A stretch of 14,900 bases of DNA from Afipia sp. (GTDB taxonomy: Bacteria; Pseudomonadota; Alphaproteobacteria; Rhizobiales; Xanthobacteraceae). Of this stretch, positions 7,090 to 14,708 are shown one piece after another. The number at the start of each line of letters is the position of its first letter. The first letter of the stretch is position 1. Below the pieces are notes generated by a model that saw only the letters and a program-made list of their open reading frames with translations, made no database searches and was not told the origin of the DNA. The position numbers were made by a program, and so were the translations under genes. The stretch is from contig JAGVII010000488.1 of NCBI GenBank assembly GCA_020056155.1, forward strand, positions 1 through 14,900, written 5' to 3'.

Positions 7090-7118
7090 TTGACCAAGGC
7101 CAGATTCGCTCATAGCCT
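7090..7118 (+). promoter_or_regulatory. candidate promoter of the gntR-like gene
   Basis: TTGACC (7090-7095, five of six -35 matches) is followed after 17 bp by TAGCCT (7113-7118, three of six -10 matches). The proximal operator begins at 7118, so a bound regulator would cover the -10 and start site, consistent with autorepression. The weak -10 keeps this tentative. Confidence 0.3.
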
Positions 7119-7130
7119 TTGTCCGACAAA
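7118..7130. promoter_or_regulatory. proximal palindromic operator of the GntR/FCD regulator
   Basis: Second identical copy of TTTGTC-C-GACAAA, ending 15 bp before the ATG of the FCD regulator at 7146. It matches the TNGTNNNACNA consensus exactly. The position, overlapping the likely transcription start, points to repression of the regulator and probably of the transport operon behind it. Confidence 0.6.
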
Positions 7131-7145
7131 CAACGATGAGACGTT

Positions 7146-7919
7146 ATGTCGTCGGTAGCTCCCAATTTCTCGCGTATCGAAGTCGCGCCGGCTTATCAAA
7201 AAGTCGCTGACGCGATTGAGCGTGAAATCGTGAATGGCCGGATCAAGCCAGACGATCCGATCGGGACGGAGTCTGAACTCGTCCAGCAGTTCGGTGTGAA
7301 TCGCTCCACGGTGCGCGAAGGCATTCGGGTGCTCGAGGAAAGCGGATTGATCCGGCGCGATTCCAGCCGCCGCCTGTATGCGTGCCTGCCACGCTATAAC
7401 AAGTTGGCCAGCCGGTTGAGCCGGGCGCTGGTGCTGCACGAAGTGACCTTTCGCGAATTGTACGAGACCGCGATGATCCTTGAGATTGCCGCGATCGAAT
7501 ATGCTGTCGACCACGCGACGGACGAAGACATCGCCGAGATCGCCGCCAACATCGCGAAGACCGAGCAGGCCATCGCAAATCATGCGGCATTCGCGGAACT
7601 TGATGCGGAATTTCACATCCTGATTGCCAAGGCCTCCCATAACCGCGTGCTGCAGCTCGCGAGAGAGCCGGCAGGTCTGCTGTTTTTCCCCACCACGGAG
7701 ATGGTGGTCCGCAACGTGGCCGAAGGCATGCCGCGCCTCATCGTCGCACACCATCACCTGCTCGACGCGATCCGCAAGCGCGACAAGGAAGCGGGGAAGG
7801 TGTGGATGCGGCGGCACGTCGAAGACTGGCGAAGAGGCTTTGAACGCGCGGGTAATTCGCTCGATCGGCCGGTCGAGCGAATGTACATGGAACACGCCTT
7901 GGTAGGCCGCAAGCGATAG
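7146..7919 (+). CDS. GntR-family regulator, FadR/FCD subfamily
   Basis: A 257-residue ligand-responsive transcription factor. Residues 14-75 form the winged helix (YQKVADAIEREIVNGRI, then TESELVQQFGVNRSTVREGI with recognition helix about 52-61). Residues about 100-235 are the all-helical FCD effector domain. It shows the usual metal-binding set: Asp153 and His157 (ELDAEFHILI), a His in AHHHLL (202-204) and His224 (RRHVEDW). FCD regulators usually sense small carboxylates or acyl derivatives and are displaced from DNA by them. Two TTTGTCCGACAAA palindromes precede the gene, and the ABC transporter genes follow on the same strand after a 147-bp gap without another such palindrome. The regulator probably represses itself and, through one transcript, the transporter operon. 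The ligand is unknown; the acyl-CoA synthetase product or substrate is a reasonable guess. Confidence 0.9.
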   Translation: MSSVAPNFSRIEVAPAYQKVADAIEREIVNGRIKPDDPIGTESELVQQFGVNRSTVREGIRVLEESGLIRRDSSRRLYACLPRYNKLASRLSRALVLHEVTFRELYETAMILEIAAIEYAVDHATDEDIAEIAANIAKTEQAIANHAAFAELDAEFHILIAKASHNRVLQLAREPAGLLFFPTTEMVVRNVAEGMPRLIVAHHHLLDAIRKRDKEAGKVWMRRHVEDWRRGFERAGNSLDRPVERMYMEHALVGRKR

Positions 7920-8066
7920 GCATCAAAATTGGGGAATAGCCTAAAAAGAGCGGATTAACCGCCGGGCAAGTCAAAAGGGGGAGCGTCAGTTGAGTTCGAT
8001 TGATCCATGCCGTTTGAAGGCTGGCAGCCCGGTGATGTCAGCTGCATCCCTGGCGCAGTTCGGCGC

Positions 8067-8906
8067 ATGACGATGAACGGTCAAGAATCATCATCCTCCG
8101 CAGGATTGACCGTCAGCCGTCTGTCGCTTGCGTTCGGCGGATTGAAGGCGCTGTCGGATGTTTCTTTTTCCGTTGCTCCGGGATCGATCACGGCCGTGAT
8201 CGGCCCGAACGGCGCAGGCAAGACATCGCTGTTCAACTGCATATCGGGCTTCTACCGCCCGTCAGCAGGTGCGATTGAATTCGACGGCAGCGACGTCAGC
8301 GGATTGCATCCGCCGGCCCGGGCAAAAATCGGCATGGCCCGCACCTTTCAGAACATCGCCCTGTTTCGCGGCATGACGGTGCTCGACAACATCAAGCTCG
8401 GCCGTCATGCACATATGCGAACGAATGTGTTTGATGCGCTGTGGTACTTCGGCCGCGCCAGGCGCGAAGAACTGGAATTGCGGTCGGAGATCGAGCGACG
8501 GGTGCTTGATTTTCTGGAGATGGAGCACATCCGCGATCAGCCGGTGGCGTCACTGTCCTACGGCTTGCGCAAACGCGTTGAACTCGCGCGCGCACTTGCA
8601 ATGCAGCCGCGCGTGCTGATGCTTGACGAGCCGGTGGCTGGCATGAATCGCGAAGAGACCGAGGATATGGCGCGCTTCATCCTCGATGTGAAGGAGGAGT
8701 GGGGCGTGACCATCCTGATGGTCGAACACGACATGGGTCTTGTCATGGACATCTCGGACCATGTTGTCGTGCTGAACTTTGGTCAGGTGATCGCGGCTGG
8801 AAAGCCGGCGGAGATTCAAAACAACCCGGATGTGATCGCTGCCTATCTCGGCTCAGGCGATGTTGGCGATCTGTCGCGGCGGATCGCGGGCGAGAGGGCG
8901 GCGTGA
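8067..8906 (+). CDS. branched-chain amino acid-type ABC transporter ATPase, LivG-like
   Basis: Cytoplasmic ATPase of an HAAT-type (LIV) importer. Counting from the ATG at 8067 (279 residues): Walker A GPNGAGKT (46-53), Q-loop RTFQN (Gln95), signature LSYGLRKR (163-170; LSYG rather than LSGG is normal for LivG), Walker B VLMLDEP (183-189) and H-loop His221 (VEHDMG). The start is uncertain. An ATG at 8007 gives 299 residues and one at 8073 gives 277; a stop directly upstream of 8007 sets the limit, and none has a clear ribosome binding site (GGGGGAG at 7977-7983 is too distant). The family N-terminus favours 8067 or 8073. Its stop overlaps the livH-like start by one base (TGATG), so the permease is translationally coupled. 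Confidence 0.88.
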   Translation: MTMNGQESSSSAGLTVSRLSLAFGGLKALSDVSFSVAPGSITAVIGPNGAGKTSLFNCISGFYRPSAGAIEFDGSDVSGLHPPARAKIGMARTFQNIALFRGMTVLDNIKLGRHAHMRTNVFDALWYFGRARREELELRSEIERRVLDFLEMEHIRDQPVASLSYGLRKRVELARALAMQPRVLMLDEPVAGMNREETEDMARFILDVKEEWGVTILMVEHDMGLVMDISDHVVVLNFGQVIAAGKPAEIQNNPDVIAAYLGSGDVGDLSRRIAGERAA

Positions 8907-9784
8907 TGGATTGGCTGTTCCTGTTCGAGGTCGTGTTGTCGGGGCTTGGATCGGGCGCGCTGCTCGCGCTGACCGGCATCGCTTTCGTACTGATCTACAA
9001 GGCGACCAAAGTTCTGAATCTTGCTGTTGGCGAAATGCTGATGTTGTCCGCGTATTTCTTCTTCGGAATGACCGCAGCATTTGCACTTCCCATCTGGCTG
9101 GCGATTGTTCTCACGGTGATCGGCGGCGGCATCCTCGGCGGCGTGATCGAACGTATTCTGATCCGACCGATGCTCGGTGAAAGCCCGATCTCGGTGTTCA
9201 TGGTAACGGTCGGTCTGAGCTCGGTGCTGATCGGATTCGTGGAATTCGTATGGGGAAGTGATCCGGCGACCTTGCCGAACTTCCTGCCGTCGAAGCCGAT
9301 TTTCATCGGCCCCGCTTATATCTCTCCAAAGATCGCCGTGAGCTTTGTGGTGGCGACGGTATTGATCGCAGCGTTTCTGATTGTTTTCCGGACATGGCGC
9401 GGCGGCGTGGCGCTGCGTGCCACCGCCACCGATCAGGGCGCGGCGTTCTCCTGCGGGATCAACGTGCCGGCGGTGTTTTCGGTCTCGTGGATTGTTGCCG
9501 GCATGGCTGCGGCAGGATCAGGCATTTTGATTGGTTCGATCGGCGGCATTTCACCCACCATGGGCGTGTTCGGTCTCTCGGTGCTGGTTGCGGTCATCGT
9601 GGGCGGACTGGACTCGATTGCAGGCTCACTGGTGGCCGGCCTTGCTATCGGTGTCGTGGAAGCACTCGTCGGCACCTATATGGGCGGCGAATTCAAGCTG
9701 CTCGTCACCTTCAGTATCCTTGTGGTTGCCCTGATGATCCGTCCCTACGGACTGTTCGGCACAGTTGAAATCGAGCGACTCTGA
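8906..9784 (+). CDS. branched-chain amino acid-type ABC transporter permease, LivH-like
   Basis: A 292-residue inner-membrane permease with about eight hydrophobic segments. It opens with LSGLGSGALLALTGIAFVLI and continues with KVLNLAVGEMLMLSAYF, the conserved LivH N-terminal pattern (GLxxGxxYALxAxG, then NFAxGExxMxGA). The central cytoplasmic loop ALRATATDQGAAFSCGIN (about 171-188) is the coupling region that contacts the ATPases. The C-terminal VGGLDSIAGSLVAGLAIGVVE pattern is also typical. The ATG at 8906 is chosen over upstream possibilities because it overlaps the livG-like stop and has AGAGGG 8 bp upstream. It ends with a TGATG overlap into the second permease, with which it should form the transmembrane heterodimer. 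Confidence 0.92.
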   Translation: MDWLFLFEVVLSGLGSGALLALTGIAFVLIYKATKVLNLAVGEMLMLSAYFFFGMTAAFALPIWLAIVLTVIGGGILGGVIERILIRPMLGESPISVFMVTVGLSSVLIGFVEFVWGSDPATLPNFLPSKPIFIGPAYISPKIAVSFVVATVLIAAFLIVFRTWRGGVALRATATDQGAAFSCGINVPAVFSVSWIVAGMAAAGSGILIGSIGGISPTMGVFGLSVLVAVIVGGLDSIAGSLVAGLAIGVVEALVGTYMGGEFKLLVTFSILVVALMIRPYGLFGTVEIERL

Positions 9785-10824
9785 TGCGTATTGGCGCGGC
9801 CCACCAAACCTACGCTCAGGCAGAAGCACTGCTCGACACCAACGTGCAGCGCGTCATGCTGGTTGCGCTGTTCGCGGCGCTGGTGCTGTTTCCGTTCTTC
9901 GCCGATCAATACTGGATCTATCTCGCCTGTCTCGTTCTGATTCATATCGTCAGTACCACGGGTCTCAACATCCTCACGGGCTATACCGGCCTTGTCAGTC
10001 TGGGGCAGGCGGCCTTCATGTCGGTCGGTGCATATACCGTCGCCATTCTTGAAATTCGCGTCGGTACGCCGTTCATCATCAACCTCATTCTCGCAGGTTT
10101 CGTGTCGGCGGCGGTCGGCCTCGTTGTCGGTGTGCCTAGCCTGCGCGTGAAGGGGCTCTATCTCGCGATTGCGACCATCGCGGCATCCTTCATTCTGCAT
10201 TTCCTGTTTGCCAATGGACCTGCCTTTCTGGGCGGTACTCAGGGGCTGAGTATGCCGCCCGCGCGGTTGTTCGGCTATGATCTCGCGCGTCCGTTCCAGC
10301 TCTACTGGCTGTTCATGCCGCTGACGGCGCTGGCTGTATTCGCCGCAGCCAATCTATTCCGGACCCGCATCGGTCGCGCCTTTATCGCCATCCGGGATCG
10401 CGATATCTCAGCTGAGGTACTGGGGATTCCGCTGCTGAAGTACAAGCTGCTGTCGTTTGCGCTGTCGTCGTTCTACGCCGGCGTTGCGGGCGGCATGTGG
10501 GCGTATTTTTTTCGCGTGGTTACGCCGGAAAGCTTTCCGCTGATCTATTCGGTGTTCTTTCTTGCCGCGATCATTGTCGGCGGCATGGGCACGATCCTCG
10601 GCGCCATTCTTGGCGCGATCTTCATGACCATGGTGCCGGAGTTCCTGAAGATCGGGGTGTCCTATTTGACCTTCATTCCGAATGCGACAGCGCAGTTGTC
10701 GCCAATCCGGACAATCGTTTTCGGCTTGCTGATCATCGGGTTTCTGCTGTTCGAGCCGCAGGGCCTTGCCGAAATCTGGCGCCGCGTGCGGCGTTTCTTT
10801 CATCTATGGCCGTTCAAGAAATGA
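9784..10824 (+). CDS. branched-chain amino acid-type ABC transporter permease, LivM-like
   Basis: A 346-residue inner-membrane permease, partner of the LivH-like protein. An N-terminal polar stretch of about 23 residues precedes the first helix. The LivM signature is clear in NILTGYTGLVSLGQAAFMSV (about 63-82), and the coupling loop is GRAFIAIRDRDISAEVLGIP (about 198-217), with the conserved AIRDxxxxAxxxGI pattern. About nine to ten hydrophobic segments are visible, ending in a basic tail (RRVRRFFHLWPFKK). It overlaps the preceding gene by one base and is followed by a 19-bp gap containing the ribosome binding site of the binding-protein gene. Length is normal for LivM. Confidence 0.92.
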   Translation: MRIGAAHQTYAQAEALLDTNVQRVMLVALFAALVLFPFFADQYWIYLACLVLIHIVSTTGLNILTGYTGLVSLGQAAFMSVGAYTVAILEIRVGTPFIINLILAGFVSAAVGLVVGVPSLRVKGLYLAIATIAASFILHFLFANGPAFLGGTQGLSMPPARLFGYDLARPFQLYWLFMPLTALAVFAAANLFRTRIGRAFIAIRDRDISAEVLGIPLLKYKLLSFALSSFYAGVAGGMWAYFFRVVTPESFPLIYSVFFLAAIIVGGMGTILGAILGAIFMTMVPEFLKIGVSYLTFIPNATAQLSPIRTIVFGLLIIGFLLFEPQGLAEIWRRVRRFFHLWPFKK

Positions 10825-10843
10825 CACACAGGGAGAAACAACC

Positions 10844-12022
10844 ATGAGATTCTTTCCAACACGCCGAAAGGTGCTGTCCTACGCAGCTGCAGGCTGCTTT
10901 GCTCTCGGCCTTAATGCTCCAGCGCGTGCTGCTGACGACATAGTGATAGGTGCATCGATGCCGATGACGGGCGTCTTTGCTTTCGCAGGCATCGCCCTGA
11001 ACAATGCGTTTCAGGATTACGTGAAGATCGTGAACGATGCCGGTGGTATCAACGGCCGCAAGATCAAGTACGTCGCCGAAGATACCGGCTACAAGGTCGA
11101 TACCTCGGTGGCCGTCTTCAATCGGATCACCAGCCAGGAAAAGGTGAGCCTGTATTATGGCGATTCCACTGCCTTCTCGAAGACCATCAATGCTGAGCTC
11201 AACCGCCGCGGCGATATCATGCTTGCGGGCGCATCCTTCGCGACAGAATTAAACGATCCGAAGAACTTCCCGAACCAATTCATTGCCGGTCCGGACTATT
11301 CGGAGATGATCGGTATTCTTCTGGAGTACATCGCAAAGACAAAGCCGGGCGCGAAAATCGCTCTGGTCAACTCGGATACGGAATTTGGACGCGATCCGAT
11401 TGCGCCGACGGAGAAGCGGGCGGCGGCACTCGGACTAAAGGTCGTGGAGAAGATCGCCACACCGCCGACAAGCGTCGATGTATCGACCGAAGTACTCAAG
11501 CTGCGCCGCGCCGATCCGGATTACACCATTTTCCATGGGTACATTCTGGCGCCGCTGCCTGAATTCATGACACAGGCCAAGCAACTGGGCCTCAAGACCA
11601 AGTTCATGGGCACATTCTGGTCGATGGACAATGCGATCTGGGCGAAATCGGCGGACGTCGCTGACGGCTTCATGGGCGTGATGCCTTATCGCTATTATTT
11701 CGACAAGGAAGGCAAATCGCCCATGCTGGAGAAGATCCGGCAGATCCGCCCGGAGTATCAGTCGACCGGTTACATGCAGGGATTCCTGACCGCGATGCTG
11801 ATGACCGAAGCCGCCAAGCGCACGCTTGACGCCAAGAAGGATCTCACCGCGGCCAACATGAAGGCCTCGCTGAATTCGATCAAGGATTTCGATACCGGCG
11901 GCATCATCGGCGTGCCGATTTCGATTCCGGGCAACACCGTTCCTGTCGGCCGCGTTTATCAGTACGACGGCGCGAACAAGACCATGAAGCCGGTCTCCGA
12001 CTGGATCAAGATCGCGAAGTAA
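10844..12022 (+). CDS. periplasmic substrate-binding protein of HAAT/LIV-type ABC transporter
   Basis: A 392-residue type I periplasmic binding protein that should capture the ligand for the transporter. The N-terminus has a signal peptide: basic TRRKV, a hydrophobic core YAAAGCFALGLNAP, and probable cleavage after ARA (Ala29). The two arginines give it a Tat-like look, though the exact Tat motif is not met. The mature protein starts DDIVIGASMPMTGVFAFAG, the classic LivJ opening, and continues with INGRKIKYVAEDTGYKVD and GPDYSEMIGILLEYIAKTKP as in the Peripla_BP_6 family. The ATG at 10844 is chosen over an in-frame ATG at 10766 because AGGGAG lies 8 bp upstream and the signal peptide begins there. 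Members of this group bind aromatic acids, fatty acids or amino acids, and the ligand cannot be read off. Its TAATG overlaps the next gene. Confidence 0.92.
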   Translation: MRFFPTRRKVLSYAAAGCFALGLNAPARAADDIVIGASMPMTGVFAFAGIALNNAFQDYVKIVNDAGGINGRKIKYVAEDTGYKVDTSVAVFNRITSQEKVSLYYGDSTAFSKTINAELNRRGDIMLAGASFATELNDPKNFPNQFIAGPDYSEMIGILLEYIAKTKPGAKIALVNSDTEFGRDPIAPTEKRAAALGLKVVEKIATPPTSVDVSTEVLKLRRADPDYTIFHGYILAPLPEFMTQAKQLGLKTKFMGTFWSMDNAIWAKSADVADGFMGVMPYRYYFDKEGKSPMLEKIRQIRPEYQSTGYMQGFLTAMLMTEAAKRTLDAKKDLTAANMKASLNSIKDFDTGGIIGVPISIPGNTVPVGRVYQYDGANKTMKPVSDWIKIAK

Positions 12023-12840
12023 TGGCGATGACCGCGGAAGCACTTCTCTCAGTCAACAACATCGAGGTCGTCTATAACAAGACGGTCCAGGTGCTCCGCG
12101 GCCTCTCGCTGAAGGTCGACAAGGGAGCAGTGGTCGCATTGCTCGGTTCGAACGGTGCCGGCAAGTCGACCACGCTCAAGGCCATCTCCAACCTGCTTGA
12201 GTTGGAGGACGGCAAAGTCACCACGGGTGAAATCCTGTTCAAAGGCGATTCCGTGTCCCGTCTCGCTCCGCACCAGTTGGTGCGGGGCGGGCTCTTCCAT
12301 GTGATGGAAGGCCGTCGAATTTTCGAAGACCTCACGGTCGAGGAGAATCTCACTGCCGCGACCTACGCGATGTCAGGACGCAGCGGCGCAAGGACACCGT
12401 TCGATCTTGTCTACACTTATTTTCCACGCCTGTTCGAACGGCGATCCGGGCGCGCTGGCTATCTCTCCGGCGGCGAGCAGCAGATGCTGGCGATCGGCCG
12501 CGCGCTGATCGCTCAGCCGGAATTGATGCTGCTCGATGAGCCGTCGCTGGGCCTGTCACCGAAACTGGTCGAAGAGATATTCACCATTATTGCGCGCATC
12601 AGCCGCGAGCAGGGCGTTTCGATGCTGCTCGTGGAGCAGAACGCTGCGGTCGCGTTCGCTGTTTCGTCCTACGGTTATATCATGGAGTCGGGGAAGATCG
12701 TTACTGACGGTCCGACGGCGCAACTGGTGCGCGATCAGGATGTCCGCGAATTTTACCTCGGCGTCGGTGCCGCGAATGCGGAGAACAAGGGCTTTCGGGG
12801 CATCAAGCACTACAAACGCCGCAAGCGCTGGCTTTCCTGA
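12022..12840 (+). CDS. branched-chain amino acid-type ABC transporter ATPase, LivF-like
   Basis: Second ATPase of the importer, 272 residues, pairing with the LivG-like subunit. Motifs: Walker A GSNGAGKST (42-50), the LivF-type HVMEGRRIF at the Q-loop region (93-101), signature LSGGEQQM (148-155), Walker B LMLLDEP (168-174) and VEQNAAVAF at the switch region (204-212; LivF subunits normally have Q-N where LivG has H-D). Unlike LivF of E. coli (about 237 residues) it has a C-terminal extension of about 25 residues ending in a very basic KHYKRRKRW segment (263-270). Related uptake clusters next to acyl-CoA synthetases carry a similar tail, as far as I recall. The ATG overlaps the binding-protein stop (TAATG); a second in-frame ATG lies at 12028. 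Confidence 0.9.
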   Translation: MAMTAEALLSVNNIEVVYNKTVQVLRGLSLKVDKGAVVALLGSNGAGKSTTLKAISNLLELEDGKVTTGEILFKGDSVSRLAPHQLVRGGLFHVMEGRRIFEDLTVEENLTAATYAMSGRSGARTPFDLVYTYFPRLFERRSGRAGYLSGGEQQMLAIGRALIAQPELMLLDEPSLGLSPKLVEEIFTIIARISREQGVSMLLVEQNAAVAFAVSSYGYIMESGKIVTDGPTAQLVRDQDVREFYLGVGAANAENKGFRGIKHYKRRKRWLS

Positions 12841-12857
12841 CGTGTGATGAGGATCGC

Positions 12858-14660
12858 ATGAGCGAGAAATTTCCCCAATCGACACTGCCGCAGATGCTGC
12901 GCGAGAACGCGCGCCGTTATCCGGACCGCGTGGCGATCCGGCAAAAGGAATTCGGGATATGGGATCCAACGACCTGGCAACTCTATTACCAGCGGGCTTG
13001 CCATGTCGGCCTTGGCTTTCGCGCGCTAGGCCTCAACGAGGGCGGCCATGTCGCCATTCTGTCCGAAAATCGGATCGAATGGGTGCTGGCACAACTTGGC
13101 GCGAATATCGTCGATGGGATCGCGGTCGGAGTTTATCCGACCAGCCCGTCGAACGAAGTCGCCTATGTGCTGGCGCATTCCGAATCCGAGATCATCGTGT
13201 GCGAGGATCAGGAACAGGTCGATAAGGTTCTCGAACGCCGCGATGAACTGCCGATGCTGCGGCGGATCGTCGTGGTCGAGACCAAGGGCATCAGGGACTA
13301 TCCGCCCGATCAGGTGATTTCGTTCGATGCGCTCGAAGCGCTCGGCGCAGAGACAAGCCGTGCCACTTTGGTGGATGTGGATGGCATCATCGATCGCCAG
13401 CAACTCTCGCAGATCGGACTGATCATCTACACATCCGGTTCCACCGGAAAGCCGAAGGGCGCGATGCTGAGCTACAAGAACATCCGGGCGCAGGCGATCG
13501 GTTGTGCGGACCGACTGGCCGTCGATCAATCCGCGAGTGTTCTGTCGTACTTGCCGTTGTGTCATGTCGCCGAGCAGATGACGACAGTGATGGTCCCGAC
13601 GTATCTGGCGTCGCTGGTCAACTTTGGAGAGTCAATTCGGACCGTGCAGGAGGATCTGCGCGAAGTTGCGCCGAGTATGTTCCTCGGCGTGCCGCGCATC
13701 TGGGAGAAGCTGCATTCGTCGATTCACATCAAGCTGCTGGAGGCGGGGAGGGTCCGGCGCGCGATGTTCGACCGGGCCTATGCCGCTTGCGAGCCGTTTG
13801 CGGAGAAGAATGCCGCCGACCGGTCGTTGTCCGAACAGCTGAAGTTTGCGCTGTCGTACTGGCTGATCTTCCGCGCGCTACAGAACTTTATCGGACTACG
13901 GAAGACCCGTATTGCCATGACCGGCGCCGCGCCGATCTCACCTGCAATCGTTCATTTCTTTCGCACCATCGGTGTGCCGTTGATTGAGGTCTATGGTTTG
14001 ACAGAAAGTTCTGGCATCGCGTTGGGGCAGGTTTTGTCGGACCGGCGTGTGGGGACGGTGGGCAGCGGCATTGACCGGATGGAGACAAAGCTCGGCGACT
14101 CGAACGAGTTGCTCATTCGCGGGGATACGGTGTTTGCGGGCTACTACCGGAATGAGGAGGCGACAAGGATGTCGATCCGCGATGGATGGCTGCACACCGG
14201 CGATGTCGCTGAATTCAAGGATGGCCATTTCCGCATTGTGGACAGACTCAAGGACATCATGATTACGGCGGGTGGGAAAAATCTCAGTCCGTCGGAGATC
14301 GAAAATACGGTGAAGTCGAGCCCGTTCATCAAGGAATGCATTGTCATCGGCGAAGCGCGGAAATATGTCTCCGCGTTGATCCAGATCGACTATGATCTCG
14401 CCGGGAAGTGGGCCGAAGAAAAAGGTATCGCCTACACGAATTTCAAAAATCTCACCGAAAACGAAAGCTTGCGTGAGCTGATCCAGTCCGAGATCGATAC
14501 TGCCAATGCGCAACTCGCGCAGGTCTCGCAGATTCGGAAATTTCACCTTCTGACGAAGGAGTTGGACCACGACGACGACGAGGTTACGGCGACGATGAAA
14601 GTCCGGCGCTTCAACGTGCAGAAAAAATATGTGTCTGAGATCGAAGGGCTCTATAGATAA
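12858..14660 (+). CDS. AMP-forming acyl-CoA synthetase (long-chain type)
   Basis: A 600-residue adenylate-forming enzyme that should activate a carboxylic acid with ATP and CoA. Motifs: P-loop YTSGSTGKPKGAM (191-203), YGLTESSG (379-386), adenylate-binding GWLHTGD (443-449), hinge region DRLKDIMITAGGKNLSP (462-478) and the C-terminal catalytic Lys581 in TATMKVRR. Length and the YTSGSTGKPKG...DRLKDIMITAGGKN architecture fit the long-chain/FadD15-like group more than short-chain or benzoate ligases. The ATG at 12858 has GAGGA about 4-5 bp upstream, 17 bp after the livF-like gene. The position as last gene of a LIV-type uptake operon suggests it traps the imported acid as CoA thioester. Whether that acid is a fatty, dicarboxylic or phenylpropanoid acid is open. 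No terminator is evident behind it. Confidence 0.9.
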   Translation: MSEKFPQSTLPQMLRENARRYPDRVAIRQKEFGIWDPTTWQLYYQRACHVGLGFRALGLNEGGHVAILSENRIEWVLAQLGANIVDGIAVGVYPTSPSNEVAYVLAHSESEIIVCEDQEQVDKVLERRDELPMLRRIVVVETKGIRDYPPDQVISFDALEALGAETSRATLVDVDGIIDRQQLSQIGLIIYTSGSTGKPKGAMLSYKNIRAQAIGCADRLAVDQSASVLSYLPLCHVAEQMTTVMVPTYLASLVNFGESIRTVQEDLREVAPSMFLGVPRIWEKLHSSIHIKLLEAGRVRRAMFDRAYAACEPFAEKNAADRSLSEQLKFALSYWLIFRALQNFIGLRKTRIAMTGAAPISPAIVHFFRTIGVPLIEVYGLTESSGIALGQVLSDRRVGTVGSGIDRMETKLGDSNELLIRGDTVFAGYYRNEEATRMSIRDGWLHTGDVAEFKDGHFRIVDRLKDIMITAGGKNLSPSEIENTVKSSPFIKECIVIGEARKYVSALIQIDYDLAGKWAEEKGIAYTNFKNLTENESLRELIQSEIDTANAQLAQVSQIRKFHLLTKELDHDDDEVTATMKVRRFNVQKKYVSEIEGLYR

Positions 14661-14708
14661 ACGCCTCGTGAGGGCCTGTCACGCAGCGAGCTTGGAATGA
14701 CGGGATGG

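Noticed and set aside
6817..7113. Minus-strand open frame of 98 codons ending in GWGTRIRT
   Set aside because: Its C-terminus is the reverse translation of the tRNA 3' half and it overlaps the distal operator; no supporting protein features.
6771..7145. tRNA-Gln as an integration site for a mobile island
   Set aside because: No integrase, no direct repeat of the tRNA 3' end, and the flanking genes look like ordinary chromosomal genes.
7110..7895. Minus-strand frame of 261 codons opposite the GntR gene
   Set aside because: Antisense shadow; the plus-strand frame has a complete winged helix and FCD metal site.
7950..7962. GCGG-ATTAA-CCGC inverted repeat after the gntR-like stop
   Set aside because: No T-run follows and the arms are only 4 bp, so it does not support a terminator; it also does not match the FCD operator.
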